Assembly: GCF_029227915.1 (NCBI RefSeq)
Contig: NC_079885.1
Location: 17,497,001-17,557,000, forward strand
Length of the DNA: 60,000 nt
From: Hydractinia symbiolongicarpus
Taxonomy: Eukaryota; Cnidaria; Hydrozoa; Anthoathecata; Hydractiniidae
Direction: 5' to 3'
Shown piece after piece: positions 11,901 through 21,658 of the stretch. The notes under the pieces were generated by a model. It had not been told where the DNA came from. It made no database searches and saw nothing but the letters and a program-made list of their open reading frames with translations. Both the position numbers and the translations under genes were made by a program. Numbering within the stretch: position 1 is the first letter of the stretch; every line of letters starts with the position of its first letter.

Positions 11901-12721
11901 CAAGAAAACTATGTTCCGCGCCGCGTCTTAAAATGAGTAATAAATAGTTCCCGAAATTGAAAATTGAAAAGTTTGATTATCGCGATTTTGGACTTAAAAA
12001 TACATAGTTTAATTTTGCTGCATATCAACAGTTGAGAACCCGGGCGTGCAATACTTATCACATCATCTTAAGCTGAAACAATTTCTTTGACAGTGTTATG
12101 GGAACGCGCATTCCAAAAACATCATGTTCCCGAAATTGAAAATACGGATTTTGTCTCGTTTTAGAGGTAAACGAGACACCCTTAATATGTATTAGATATA
12201 TAACACTAGCGAGGATGTCCAGGTAACCATTTTTGCCCATTGATGTCTCAACATAGTGTTGCAAAGGAAGATAAAGCTATAGATCGTGCTGTCACGAAAA
12301 CGGTTTTCGGTGCGGTTTAAAAGAGCAACTAAGACTTGCCTTGTTATACTTGCAGAGGACATTCTGCTCTCCAAAAAAACTGTATTTTGTAGATAGATAA
12401 GTGATGTTGTTGGTGAAATTAGGTGAATTAAATGCGTTTTAGTTAACATATCAAGGGCTTGCTCTCAGGGTCTATACCAACGTTTGACGGGGGTTTGGTA
12501 GGCGAAATAAATATTGATGTTCCCGAAATTGAAAATAGTTCACGGATGCCACAAAGACATAAAATTATTTTAAATATTAATTCACTCAGAACAACAATTA
12601 CGTTCTAATTGAAAATAACCCAACCAACCCGAGTTTTCATTGCCCAAGCTGTATTTAGAGATGAAAATAGTTGTTCCCTTGATTTTAATTTCGGGAACGT
12701 AGTGTCCAATTCATGAATCTG
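8964..12721. other. Mostly non-coding, no gene identified
   Basis: Only short frames without recognisable domains occur here. The minus frame at 11035-11259 has two hydrophobic stretches but no supporting signal. Scattered GTTCCCGAAATTGAA units are at about 11948, 12126 and 12518. Confidence 0.4.
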
Positions 12722-13008
<287 letters not shown>

Positions 13009-13320
13009 GTCAAGGCACATGTTCAAAGAGAATTCAAGTTGTAATCTTCCGTCATAAGCTTACTTACCTTATATTGTGGTATATTGTTGACTGACTAATA
13101 CTTGCTTTTGCTCAACACAATATTTTTCTTAGTCTTTTTAACAATATCTTTATTTCATTTTTAGGTTGAAGCGCAACGCTCCATGACTTATCTTCCCGTG
13201 ACGCGCTTCGTTAAGTGACTTATTTCTTCTCTATGGAGATAAATCACAAACTAAAAGTCAGGGCATGGAATCTTATGCATTTATTGTAGGTAAGTTGTTC
13301 ACTATTTTTTTTTAATTAAA

Positions 13321-13623
13321 TGATACTTAATACGATGTGTCTGTGACAGGCATATTGGATATGTTCATTTTTCTTCTTATTTGTTAAAAATATGTCTTTT
13401 AAATGCCAATCGACAAATAAAACGTTACAACGTCAAAGATTTTAATTTAACGTCAATAGCTTAATTTAAATTAATGAAGCCAATACAACACTTACAAACG
13501 GTTAAAGATAACTATCATTATCTTATTATTATGTATTGCCAGGCAACATCAAAATGCGAGTTATGATTTTTTTTCCAATGTACTCCTGCCTGAGTGGATC
13601 TTTCCACGGGCCTAATCTACTAG
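13321..13623 (+). mobile_element. Short Helitron-like copy
   Basis: A degenerate 5' end (ACTTAATACGATGTG) and a clear 3' end (GTGGATCTTTCCAC stem then CTAG, 13620-13623) delimit the unit. The next copy begins within three bases. Confidence 0.55.
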
Positions 13624-13625
13624 TA

Positions 13626-13830
13626 TCTCTATAATAATACGCTAAGTGTGTCTGACTGTCTGTGACAGGCAAAGTGGATGTGTTCATTTTCCTTTAATGT
13701 TGCCGAAAAATGCATCTCTAATATGGTAAATTTCTGTCGTTACGGCGCGACGTCAATATCCTATATTAAATTAATGAAACCATAACAGTGCACCTAAAAT
13801 TTGAGGGCATATAATTTTGAAATTCTGGGG
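13626..13830 (+). mobile_element. Helitron 5' portion
   Basis: It begins TCTCTATAATAATACGC and continues with the family's GTCTGTGACAGGCAAAGTGGATG stretch. The 3' terminus is not found. A tRNA B-box-like GGATCGAATCC follows at about 13838. Confidence 0.5.
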
Positions 13831-13906
13831 ACCGCGGATCGAATCCCGCTCACTACTTGGCAGTATGTTAGTGATGAACAAAATAGTTCTTCTTCAATAT
13901 GACATA

Positions 13907-14227
13907 GTTTACACTTGTGAAAAACATTTCTTACCTGAAGATATAGAAATATGTAAGTATGCTTTCCACCATGTACGTTCAGTAATGTGCTTAAACTCTA
14001 CTCTCAATGCCATCACATTTTTGAGAGCTAGCTAGCTAGCTAGCTATATGTTTTTTTAGTTCTTTTTAGTTTACACTAAAAAGATGACAAAGAAAAAACC
14101 TATCTTCGGGGCAATACCCAAGCCGAACATGCCGACTAGGAGTCATGTTAGAAAAACCACAGAAAGAAAACCTCCAACGATTGAATACGATTGTGAGCAA
14201 AGAGAGGCAGAATACATTTATCAAGCT
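13907..14227 (+). pseudogene. THAP/P-element-type transposase gene, 5' part
   Basis: The exon 13907-13952 encodes a 'CEKHFLPEDIEI' segment, the C-x2-H plus F/D pattern of a THAP domain. It is followed by a GTAAGT donor. A second exon (from about 14070) encodes a basic linker and stays open to 14227, where Polinton element 1 begins. The frame continues on the other side of the element at 27562. I infer one THAP9/P-type transposase gene split by the insertion. Earlier THAP residues were not located. Confidence 0.6.
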
Positions 14228-14503
14228 AGTGTAGGGATGGAATGTAACCATACTTCTTAAAAAACACGGTCACACTCTCATAAAAACTATCACACAGAAT
14301 TTTGCTTGTGACGTCACAACTTTTCGTCACGCCCCATTGCACAAAAATCTATTGATATGCATGAAAAATCCCCAATAAGCGCTGCTTAGTCATGCATATC
14401 AAGGGTAAGTCCCTAACAGCAAGTGGTGGGAAATTCCCAGCTTACTCGGCAAAACATTGAGCAAATGCCAGAGCACCCATTTTTCAAAAAACTATGTATA
14501 TAA
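14228..14503 (+). repeat. Left terminal inverted repeat of element 1
   Basis: It matches the reverse complement of 27286-27561 along its length, with scattered substitutions and small indels (for example GGGATGGAATGTAACC against GGGAAGGAATATAACC). The divergence marks the element as old. Confidence 0.85.
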
Positions 14504-14535
14504 TAGAATGAACACATATACTGTGAAAAAAATTA

Positions 14536-15137
14536 CGCGATATCGCTAAAAGCCGTGGACTTACGGGGTATTATAGGCTACGCAAACAGAATCTAATTGA
14601 ATATATAGAACGTGATGTTGCAAGCCAGGAAAGATGGATCAAGGCCGTCGGTGAATATCCCGACGTCCTAGCTCTGGTGCCAGATCGGTTAAAGACCCAA
14701 GATATATGTGCAGCAAGGCTGTTTGAATGAATACCGGCATGTTCAGGCACGTACCGGACAGGCTAAAGACGCAGGATATGTGTAATGAGTTTGTTGAAAA
14801 GGAGCCCTGGGCACTCGAACATGTACCGGATCATATAAAGACGCGGGGCATGTGTAGCAAGGCTGTTAGAATGAATACCGGCATGTTCGAGTATGTCCCC
14901 GACAGGTTCAAAACACAGGACATGTGTGATGAGGCTGTTGAATTGTACCCCCTTATGTTCGGGTACGTACCGGATAGATTTGAGACGCAGGACATGTGTA
15001 ACAGGGTAGTTGAAAAGTATCCCAGGATGCCAATATGGGTACCGGATCAATTCATTACGCAGGAAAAATGCAAGAAGGCTGTTGGGGAGTATCCCTTTTT
15101 TCTCTCCTATATCCCCAACAGGTTCAAAACAGGATGA
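14536..15137 (+). pseudogene. SAP/Rho-N-like domain plus DUF4116-type repeats
   Basis: The N-terminal part reads 'GLTGYYRLRKQNLIEYI', like a SAP/Rho-N nucleic-acid-binding helix pair. It is followed by about six repeats of roughly 25 residues with the core 'VPDRFKTQDMCNKAVE', the pattern of DUF4116-like repeats known from giant viruses, protists and intracellular bacteria. A frameshift near 14710 separates the first repeat from the rest. The start codon is not clear. Function is unknown; the repeat type suggests protein-protein interaction. A 12-bp-arm hairpin follows at 15181. Confidence 0.55.
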
Positions 15138-15180
15138 AAATGAGGATGAAAAGGCAGATTGTGGGGGTTGGCTTGAAACG

Positions 15181-15207
15181 TTATCTTACAACATAGTTGT
15201 AAGATAA
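15181..15207. terminator. Hairpin, 12-bp arms
   Basis: TTATCTTACAAC, loop ATA, then the exact complement. It follows the DUF4116 gene. The nearly identical hairpin at 15448 follows the second such gene, which argues for a 3'-end signal. Confidence 0.6.
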
Positions 15208-15217
15208 TACTACTATA

Positions 15218-15467
15218 ATGAAGATGAATGAATTTGAAAAAGATACCTGGCTGCTCAGGCATGTGCCGGATCAATTTTATGACGCAAGACATGTGCAACA
15301 AAGCTGTTGAAAGAGATCCCTACATACTGGGGTATATACCGTACCGGCTCGCGACGCAAGACATGTGCAATAAAGCCGTTGAAAAGGATCCCCGGTGCTC
15401 AAATATGTGTAACGAGGGCTACTTTTTTAGGGTTGGTGTGAAACGTTATCTTACAACATGGTTGTAA
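15218..15467 (+). pseudogene. Second, shorter DUF4116-type repeat gene
   Basis: It starts MKMNEFEKDTW at 15218 and contains three copies of the 'VPDxFxTQDMCNKAVE' repeat with a one-base frame change near 15280. The repeats are close to those of the preceding gene, so the two are tandem paralogues. The last codons run into the hairpin at 15448-15470. Confidence 0.5.
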
Positions 15468-15470
15468 GAT
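15448..15470. terminator. Hairpin, 10-bp arms
   Basis: ATCTTACAAC, loop ATG, then the exact complement; a near copy of the 15181 hairpin. It sits at the end of the second DUF4116-type gene. Confidence 0.6.
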
Positions 15471-15480
15471 ATTATAATAA

Positions 15481-15585
15481 ATGTGCATAAGCTGTCAATC
15501 AAAATTTAATAGCTTTGGAAGTGTAGTAGTCATGACATTTATAGCCGGTATTGGTATCTCCCTGCCGCTAATGGCGTTGGCATGA
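15481..15585 (+). CDS. Small membrane protein, 34 residues
   Basis: The ATG follows ATTATAATAA directly, the start context seen before most genes of these elements. One hydrophobic helix occupies roughly residues 14-34 (VVVMTFIAGIGISLPLMALA). The stop overlaps the next ATG (ATGA). Polintons often carry such tiny membrane proteins; the role is unknown. Confidence 0.4.
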   Translation: MCISCQSKFNSFGSVVVMTFIAGIGISLPLMALA

Positions 15586-15659
15586 TACAAGAATCAGAGA
15601 AGTATAATAAGCAGAAGATTCAAGACCTATGGGATCGCCTTAATGCCTTAGAATCATAA
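15582..15659 (+). CDS. Tiny charged protein, 25 residues
   Basis: The ATG overlaps the preceding TGA by one base pair step (ATGA). The product is hydrophilic and helical (…KYNKQKIQDLWDRLNALES). It could be the detached C-terminus of the membrane protein before it, separated by a frameshift. Confidence 0.3.
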   Translation: MIQESEKYNKQKIQDLWDRLNALES

Positions 15660-15664
15660 GATAA

Positions 15665-16429
15665 ATGGAACAATGTAAGGACTGTGAAAGGGTACTTGAC
15701 GAGTATGACAGATGTGCCTACGGACGTAGGTTTGTGGTAAGCGGTATAATGTTGTGCTGGTACTGCTACCATGAATATATCACATATAATGGGGGTAGTT
15801 GCGCATGTACAATTAGATGCAATTCTTTGAGGTCGTTCGAAATAAAGAAGATGCTACGATTTGAGAATGAGCTTGTCAAACCTAAATTATTCTACTCATT
15901 TGCTCCTACTTTCACGGACGTCAACGATATCAATGTGGACTACCTGACAGTGTCGGATCCCATTCCTGCTAACGGGAGTAAAGATCAACGGTATATAGTA
16001 GGATACCATACACGGGACCTTGTGGTTGCCTTGAGGGTGAAAACACCTAAAATCTGGTCCCCGCATGGAGTGACGCGGTACAACGCCAATGCAGTACCAG
16101 CAATGAGTCTCGATTTCGAAGAGTACCCCGATTGGGTTGAGAAGTATCGCCAAATCTGGTCCAAGATTGGAGAGTTGATTTCTGAGCAATTCACGACAGA
16201 ACCCGTGAAAAAGGATCGTTATGTGAACGCCAAGCTCAAATACTACAAGGATGCAATTACCACTAAATTCTACGGTATGCCGGTACCCTATGATGAGTCC
16301 TGCCAAGCCAGTGCCATCGTGGCTGTTTCATCAGTATATGTGCAAGGCAAAAACTACTTACCCCAGGTACATATTACGGAATGTCGGTACAAAGACTTAA
16401 GAAAGGAATGGTTGCTGGGTGAGGATTAA
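15665..16429 (+). CDS. Cys-rich N-terminus plus conserved domain, possible viral ssDNA-binding protein
   Basis: This is an intact 254-residue frame, the largest unbroken gene in element 1. Residues 4-55 hold two CxxC pairs and further cysteines (CKDCERV…CWYC…CAC), likely zinc ligands. The rest contains 'LVVALRVKTPKIWSPHGV', a pattern resembling predicted ssDNA-binding proteins of large DNA viruses (a DUF5871-like arrangement); that match is from memory and tentative. The ATG follows AAGATAA. A hairpin begins 12 bases after the stop. It may belong to the replication module together with PolB. Confidence 0.5.
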   Translation: MEQCKDCERVLDEYDRCAYGRRFVVSGIMLCWYCYHEYITYNGGSCACTIRCNSLRSFEIKKMLRFENELVKPKLFYSFAPTFTDVNDINVDYLTVSDPIPANGSKDQRYIVGYHTRDLVVALRVKTPKIWSPHGVTRYNANAVPAMSLDFEEYPDWVEKYRQIWSKIGELISEQFTTEPVKKDRYVNAKLKYYKDAITTKFYGMPVPYDESCQASAIVAVSSVYVQGKNYLPQVHITECRYKDLRKEWLLGED

Positions 16430-16440
16430 AAAGCATATAC

Positions 16441-16466
16441 TTTATAGGCCTTGTATGGCCTATAAA
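16441..16466. terminator. Hairpin, 10-bp arms
   Basis: TTTATAGGCC, loop TTGTAT, GGCCTATAAA. It lies between convergent genes ending at 16429 and about 16545 and could serve the plus-strand gene. Confidence 0.6.
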
Positions 16467-16544
16467 ATATACTAAATTAAGGGCTGTAAACAGGAGATGT
16501 GTCTACATAGTGCTTGCATACTGTACAGATTGAATTTTTTTTTA

Positions 16545-16977
16545 AATCTCATCTTTTCCCTCTTGCCTTCCCTCCTCTCGGCCTTTCGCAACTAGCTGGG
16601 CACGCTATTGTTCATTAATGGCATTCACGATACGATTAAAACGGCGCCGCATCTGTTCCTTCAATAGCATATACTTTTACTTCTCTCGAGATATTAGGAT
16701 GTACTCATAGTCACTGATTACACCATTTTCCATTGCCTTTGAGATGAGATCAACAATAGAGTTCAATTTCGATTCGGCGAGTAGCCTTATACCTCCATGT
16801 TTCTTGGATTTAACACGGAGCCTTTTTAAAGCGTTCCGGAGACCGGCTTGGCCTATACCAGCTGCAATAGCGAGCCCCCCCTCCAATTGCAATGGCCAGG
16901 GGGACCCCCAGGCCCGATGCTATAGCACCAAGTCCAAGCCCCGACGTGATAACGCTTATGCCAAGCAGCCCTTGATC
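16545..16977 (-). pseudogene. Conserved membrane/basic helical protein remnant
   Basis: It has a Gly/Ala-rich hydrophobic stretch (…GGLAIAAGIGQAGL) followed by 'RLLAESKLNSIVDLISKAM' and 'ISDYEYI'. It is homologous to the 45798-46091 frame of element 2 ('KLLAESKLDTVYDKISRAI', 'ISDYEF'). The frame is broken at both ends and the N-terminus is fused by deletion to the penton-like gene upstream. It probably encoded a virion or membrane component. Confidence 0.45.
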
Positions 16978-17230
16978 AAAATCTTGATCTTATCTTCTGC
17001 TTGGCTATTGACGATACTCGCAATATCTTCTATCTTGTACAGACCGTTCATGATCTCGATACGAGTCACCCTCTGACCAGGCCGCACTTTACGCATGGTA
17101 AAGTCGTTATTGCTATACAGGTGCATGCAGGTCTAATACTGATCGATTTAGAGGCTATCCTACTATCCTGCCCCAGGTAGTCTTCAAATATCGTAGGCTT
17201 CTCGATATCGGTGATGTAAAGTTGTTTCAT
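16978..17230 (-). pseudogene. Penton-like (minor capsid candidate) N-terminal remnant
   Basis: It starts MKQLYITDIEKP at 17230 and matches the intact 190-residue frame at 45184 of element 2. After about 35 residues the frame breaks, and matching sequence ('RIEIMNGLYKIEDIA') continues to about 16978. The remainder is deleted. The start is 17 bp from the divergent start at 17248. Confidence 0.5.
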
Positions 17231-17247
17231 CTTTTTTTTAAGAAAGG
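17231..17247. promoter_or_regulatory. 17-bp bidirectional intergenic between divergent start codons
   Basis: Start codons at 17230 (minus) and 17248 (plus) face away from each other over CTTTTTTTTAAGAAAGG-like sequence. Element 2 has the same arrangement with 16 bp (45168-45183). Confidence 0.5.
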
Positions 17248-18498
17248 ATGAACATATATTCATACAACCCCAAGGCAAAGTACAAAAGTAACAAGGGAGA
17301 ATGGGCACTTAGTGTAACCAACCTAGAGCATCAGGGCTTGTACATCTATCTACAGACTCGCACATTGAGGTGGCATTCCCTGAATTCACCAAATATGCCA
17401 TAAAAATCCTTACCAATTTGCTGAACAACTCCGTTAGGGTGGGTTGGACAGGACAGGCGTTGGACTACTGGAATATCCAGGTGAATTTTGCCACCCATTG
17501 CGCAACCACGCCATTAGGCATATCCGCCAAGCACATGACAGGCTCCGTACCCCTTGTCAACTCGATCTTCAAATTCCATTTCTATTATCACATGCGCCGA
17601 ATTCTTGCAGGATAAAGGTCCCCATGCCGTATGATGACGGTTTTTCTCAGTACAAAATCATCTACTCAACCTCCGGGTCTGCACAAGTGTTTCGCGAGTA
17701 TGGTGCAGATTCCAATAGCCTCTACATATTCAAGGCCGTCATATGCTCGCTGACAAATGGTAGATGGTGACCCCAAATTGATGGGGATTGGGCCACATTT
17801 ATCATTCCGACAAGTCAGGGTCTGACATCGGAGGGCCTGATCAAGCTGTGCGTGTAAGGGCTTACGTGAACCTATTGCTAGGGTCCCAGGCAGGGGCCAA
17901 GGCCAGCCTTCTTGGTTTCGGTGCTGACAACTACACAGCAAGGTAGATTTGATTGCAAAAATTTGAGGCCATGGTACAACGTCAAGAGAATGCAAGGCAC
18001 GACATCACCGATTTCCAAAAGGTGCTGCAATATGCCCGAACCCCTGTAAACTTTGCCGTCATGCCAGGCGTCTACATGTTGCCCTCGGACATGAACCTGC
18101 GCATAGGCAAAATTGCAGGGTACAACAACAACATTGTGATCGCGCCTGCCAACGTGAACGTGGAGGTTCAAGTCGATGTGAACAACAAGCCTATTGTCAA
18201 GCATACTACAGCACCTAGGCATACCCTACCTCCAAAGCATACTACACCCCCCAAGCATACTATCAAACCACCCATACATACTACACCACCCAAGCATACT
18301 ATCAAACCTGCTACACCTATTACACCTCCTATACATACTCCTTATCATACCGTACAGGCTATACCACCCACACCTCCAAAACATACCATACCACCTACCA
18401 TACCTAAACAACCCCCACAAAATCAATACGAGGATACCAAGCCCGCATTAATAACGACAGGGGTTGTGATCATCATTGCCTACATCTGGCTTAAATAG
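17248..18498 (+). pseudogene. Conserved structural-candidate protein with C-terminal membrane tail
   Basis: It is homologous along its length to the intact 386-residue protein at 44007-45167 of element 2: MNIYSYN start, 'NSVRVGWTGQALDYWNIQVN', 'FYYHMRRILAG', 'MLPSDMNLRIGKIAGYNNNI'. Frame changes or stops occur near 17350, 17613, 17770 and 17946. The linker before the last helix has expanded into Pro-Lys-His-Thr repeats (about 18195-18420). The C-terminus is a hydrophobic helix ending 'YIWLK'. Conservation in both elements next to the penton-like gene suggests a virion protein. Assignment to a named Polinton gene is not possible by eye. Confidence 0.55.
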
Positions 18499-18500
18499 AC

Positions 18501-19863
18501 TTATTTCCTCATATAGAGTACGACAAAGCCAGAGGCTGCCGCAATGACCATGTACAGATGTTTTGCCTCGTATTCCACGACTGTTGCCGCTACCCTCACA
18601 AGGAAGGATACAACCGTACCAATAATCCCGGGTAATGCAACATCCGCCTTGGATGCTAGGTATTTGAGAAATTTTCCAAGCCTTTCCAGCTGCTTCTCTA
18701 CAAAGCCTTTTTCTGCACCCGCTGCGGAACTTCCTCCCGCAGCACTCCCGGCGCTTCCTCCCGTAACGGAGAGTACAATGGTGCTTATCAGTAGCCCAAT
18801 AGCAGAGACTATACTCGTTATAGTTATACCCTGCTCCTTAAACAAAATCTTAAGCTTCTCAAGCAGAGATGTGTTATCTTCAGCGATTTTCAACAGCGTG
18901 TACTTGATGCGTCTCAGCTTGGGGTATATGTCAGTGGATAGTATGCCGTGTGCTTTCCTTATGGCCTTCTTTTTATCGTTCAGATCTTTAATCTCCTTCT
19001 TCACCTTTTCTATTTCCCTTTCAGGATTAGCTTGCTGTCCTTCGTCTGCCCCAGCCTTCTGCTTCTCAAGTTCTTTCACCTTGCCCTCTGCCTTGTTAAT
19101 CTCGCTGTTGTATAGAATCATCTTGCTTTTCAAGCTTTTTAAGTTACCCCTTAATGTCGGAAGTTCGAGGTGAAGCCCCCTTCTTTCACGTTCGGTGATG
19201 CCACCTTCATTAGGCCCAGCAAACGATGTGTCTTGTATAAGGCTCTCCGTGGCATCTACAAATTCGTCGATCTCCTCTAACGATTCCATCTCAATATTTT
19301 CAGCCCCGCCCTCCTTCTCTATTTTACTATATTTATTCAAGAGGTTCTGGGCCCTGAATTTACCACCCCTCTTGGGTGTAACAAAGTCGACAAAGCCTAG
19401 GCCTTGCAGACGATTGCTACCTAACAACGTTTGTATCTGGTCAATGGCTTTTAAGGTATCATCTTGATTCGTAATCACTATTTCCTTGAAGGTTTTTTGC
19501 CTTTCACTATCTCTTTAACAATAAGTTGATCCCCTTTATCCTCCCTGAAGGCATAGTAATATCTCGCATTAGGCCGTAACCCCAACTTCTCCGTAAGACG
19601 ATCGCAAAGGCCGTCGATCTTTGATTTTAGTAATATCTGCCTCTGCCCTGAAAGCGTATCCCCTGCTGCTGTTCTGTTGAAGGCCCCGAAGTTCCAGGGA
19701 GTTTTGGTGTTCCAGGGAGTGTTGACGTAGTATCATCAGGCTTATCTGAATGGCCCTCATCCTCCTCATCATCAATATCAATGTCAGGTACAAATACTGG
19801 ATTAGTCGTGAACAAGTCGTGAACCTTTTCGGTAGCCATGACTGGAACGTGACCATTGGCCAA
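18501..19863 (-). pseudogene. Coiled-coil protein with C-terminal membrane segments
   Basis: The best-preserved part (19475-18501, about 325 residues) has long Lys/Glu-rich heptads (about residues 130-190), a hydrophobic Gly/Ala-Ser-rich segment ('ITSIVSAIGLLISTIVLSVT'), and two more hydrophobic stretches at the C-terminus. The N-terminal portion continues to 19863 (MATEKVHDLF…, acidic) after two frame changes near 19480 and 19620. Element 2 keeps only the C-terminal 163 residues (43478-43969). It is probably a membrane or virion-internal protein; the function is unknown. Confidence 0.5.
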
Positions 19864-20082
19864 TCCATCAATGAACGATATGCGTTATTCATCGATTTTA
19901 GGGCCTCTCCCAATGGCAGTCTGCATGGTAGCGGAAGGCCCTTACAACGTCTGTCCGACGGGATCACCCTCCACATGACCAAAAAAGCCGATGGAACCGG
20001 GGATTTTAGATGCTATGTGCATCTGTTACAGGACGCGCAGTTGAATATACTTGATGGTAGGTTTCATTCTGTGGAGTATTGA
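19800..20082 (+). pseudogene. Capsid-like protein, C-terminal remnant
   Basis: About 90 residues ('INERYALFIDFRASPNGSL', 'GSGRPLQRLSDG', 'LQDAQLNILDGRFHSVEY') match 42976-43470 of element 2 closely. The pattern of a 'LF.D.R' strand, a short loop and a closing 'YV.LL.DAQLNI' strand resembles the end of double-jelly-roll major capsid proteins of Polintons and adintoviruses; this is inference. The N-terminal bulk is absent. It lies head to head with, and slightly overlaps, the coiled-coil gene. Confidence 0.45.
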
Positions 20083-20089
20083 AATAAAG

Positions 20090-20230
20090 ATGGCAACAAT
20101 AGCTGTTATAGTGGCCAGGGCGGCAATCAACGCATTAGCGTTCAGTGGATCAAATTATCTATTCAGTAAACTTGCCGGGCATGGCGAAGCGGAGAGGAAA
20201 AGACATGATAAAGCCATGGAGCAACTACAC
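20090..20230 (+). pseudogene. Small membrane protein, N-terminal remnant fused to integrase
   Basis: MATIAVIVARAAINALAFSG matches the start of the 132-residue protein at 42570-42968 of element 2 (…AFSGSNYLxSKLxGHGEAERKRHDKA). After 46 residues the frame runs directly into integrase sequence, so a deletion removed its C-terminus and the integrase N-terminus. The ATG follows GAAATAAAG. Confidence 0.6.
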
Positions 20231-20995
20231 CAGTTTGATCTACTCAATATGCCCCATTATCGGTTGTATGGAAATACGTAAAAGTACATCATGACAGGTA
20301 TTGATGTAGCCTCGAGATACAAAGCATCAAGACCCCTGCGCACCAAGAAAGCCAGCGAGGTCGCGGGTATGATCAAGAATATATACAAAGCGGGACCTTC
20401 ACACTACCCAAAAACCTTCCAGTGTGACAATGGTTCTGAATTCAAATCGGATGTAACGAAGTTGCTAGAAGGTAAAGGAGTTGAGGTTAAGCGGGCCTCT
20501 ACCAAATACCACCATACATTCACGGCCTTTGTAGAGTCCTACAACAAGGTACTTGCAGAAAGGCTCTTCAAGCCTCAGAATGCGCAAGAGCTAGTCTCTG
20601 GGGAGCCTAGTACCGTTTGGGTCAAGCACCTGTACAATATCGTCAAGAATCTTAACAACACCAAGACTGCCATGATTGAGATGTAACCTAGCAGAACAAA
20701 CAAACTCGAAGATGTCCCACTTGCAAAAAGTCAGCAATATTCTGAAGAGAAGCCCTTACCCGAGGATGGATTGTACTTGTATCTGCTACAGCCAGGAGAG
20801 GAGCACGCCGACTCGAAAAGACGCGCCACTGACGCCTTTTGAAGCAAACATACTAACAGGTTGGACCGTATAGTAGCAGGTAGCCGTGTTTTATAGTACT
20901 TGAAAGACAGTCCTGAAAGAAGCTTTGTGTCAGAAGAGTTGATGCTTATTCCAGAGGATGTTCAGGTACCGCCGGAGGTTATCAAAGAATGGTAA
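20231..20995 (+). pseudogene. Retrovirus-type (rve) integrase, truncated and frameshifted
   Basis: It retains the three catalytic acidic positions ('QFDLLNMP', 'QCDNGSEF', 'AFVESYNK') and the 'TGIDVASRYK' segment, aligned with the intact enzyme of element 2. There is a stop at 20279-20281, breaks near 20685 and 20840, and the C-terminal chromo/SH3-like tail is recognisable up to the TAA at 20993-20995. The first roughly 75 residues are missing. Confidence 0.75.
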
Positions 20996-21216
20996 AATGC
21001 TTTCACGAGATCCAAATCTATTTCGTCATCCTCGTCATCTTCATTCGGATCCCTTACATAGTCCAAAGGATGTTGGGTGTAGAACAGGTACTCATAGACG
21101 ATACCTTTAATGAAATTAGGCTCATTTTTTTAAATCAATATCGACCAGACGTCTATCTGGTATCGGAAAGTCGAGTATATTGCCTATTGTTGCGATATCA
21201 ACCAAATCCGATAGCT
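20996..21216. other. Spacer with decayed minus-strand coding sequence
   Basis: Minus-strand fragments such as 'LSDLVDIATIGNILDFPIP' continue the next gene in another frame, but no intact product remains. Confidence 0.3.
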
Positions 21217-21522
21217 TCAAATTCTTATTCTTGCCGCAACGATATAGAGCCCTAGACGTTCAATATCATCCTCGAGATCATCATCGATCTCGTTTCTCGC
21301 AAATGTTGCCCATGCTTTTTCGTCTGATGCTACCCTGTGTAAAAGATCTTCGTCTGTGGGGTATTCAAAACCTTCGTAGTATACTCCACCTCGATACCTA
21401 AAATTTTCCAGGCAGGAAGGGCAATAACCGGTCACTGATCCTGCATTCATACAGCAATGTAGCACAGGTACCTGAATATTGTAGTCGATTGTAAATTGAT
21501 TCCTTTGTAGATAGGCTTCCAT
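21217..21522 (-). pseudogene. Unknown protein with CxxC motif
   Basis: It starts MEAYLQRNQFTIDYNIQVPV after TATCAAAAAG at 21522. It holds cysteines in HCC and GYCPSC and an acidic tail. The end seems frameshifted, with related sequence continuing to about 21090. I recognise no family, and element 2 has no equivalent. Confidence 0.3.
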
Positions 21523-21658
21523 CTTTTTGATATTTCAGTACCCTTTAACATACGGCTGAAAGGGTCAAAAAGGTATATTTCATAGGGAGGGATTGGGAAC
21601 CCACCACTTTTGAATACAATTTTTACTACCCACAAGAGTAGTGATAATTAGCGCCTGT

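Larger units (their letters stand above)
7683..12721. mobile_element. Candidate 5-kb DNA transposon bounded by GTTCCCGAAATT motifs
   Basis: The segment opens with TGTTCCCGAAATTGAA and closes with AATTTCGGGAACG in the opposite orientation. It lies between two (AAAT)n arrays (7576-7682 and 12722-13008). No transposase is recognisable, so it would be non-autonomous. It could instead be host sequence with dispersed repeat units. The boundaries are provisional. Confidence 0.35.

Noticed and set aside
18226-18426. Minus-strand frame opposite the Pro-Lys-His-Thr linker
   Set aside because: A shadow of the repetitive linker on the other strand; no homologue in element 2.
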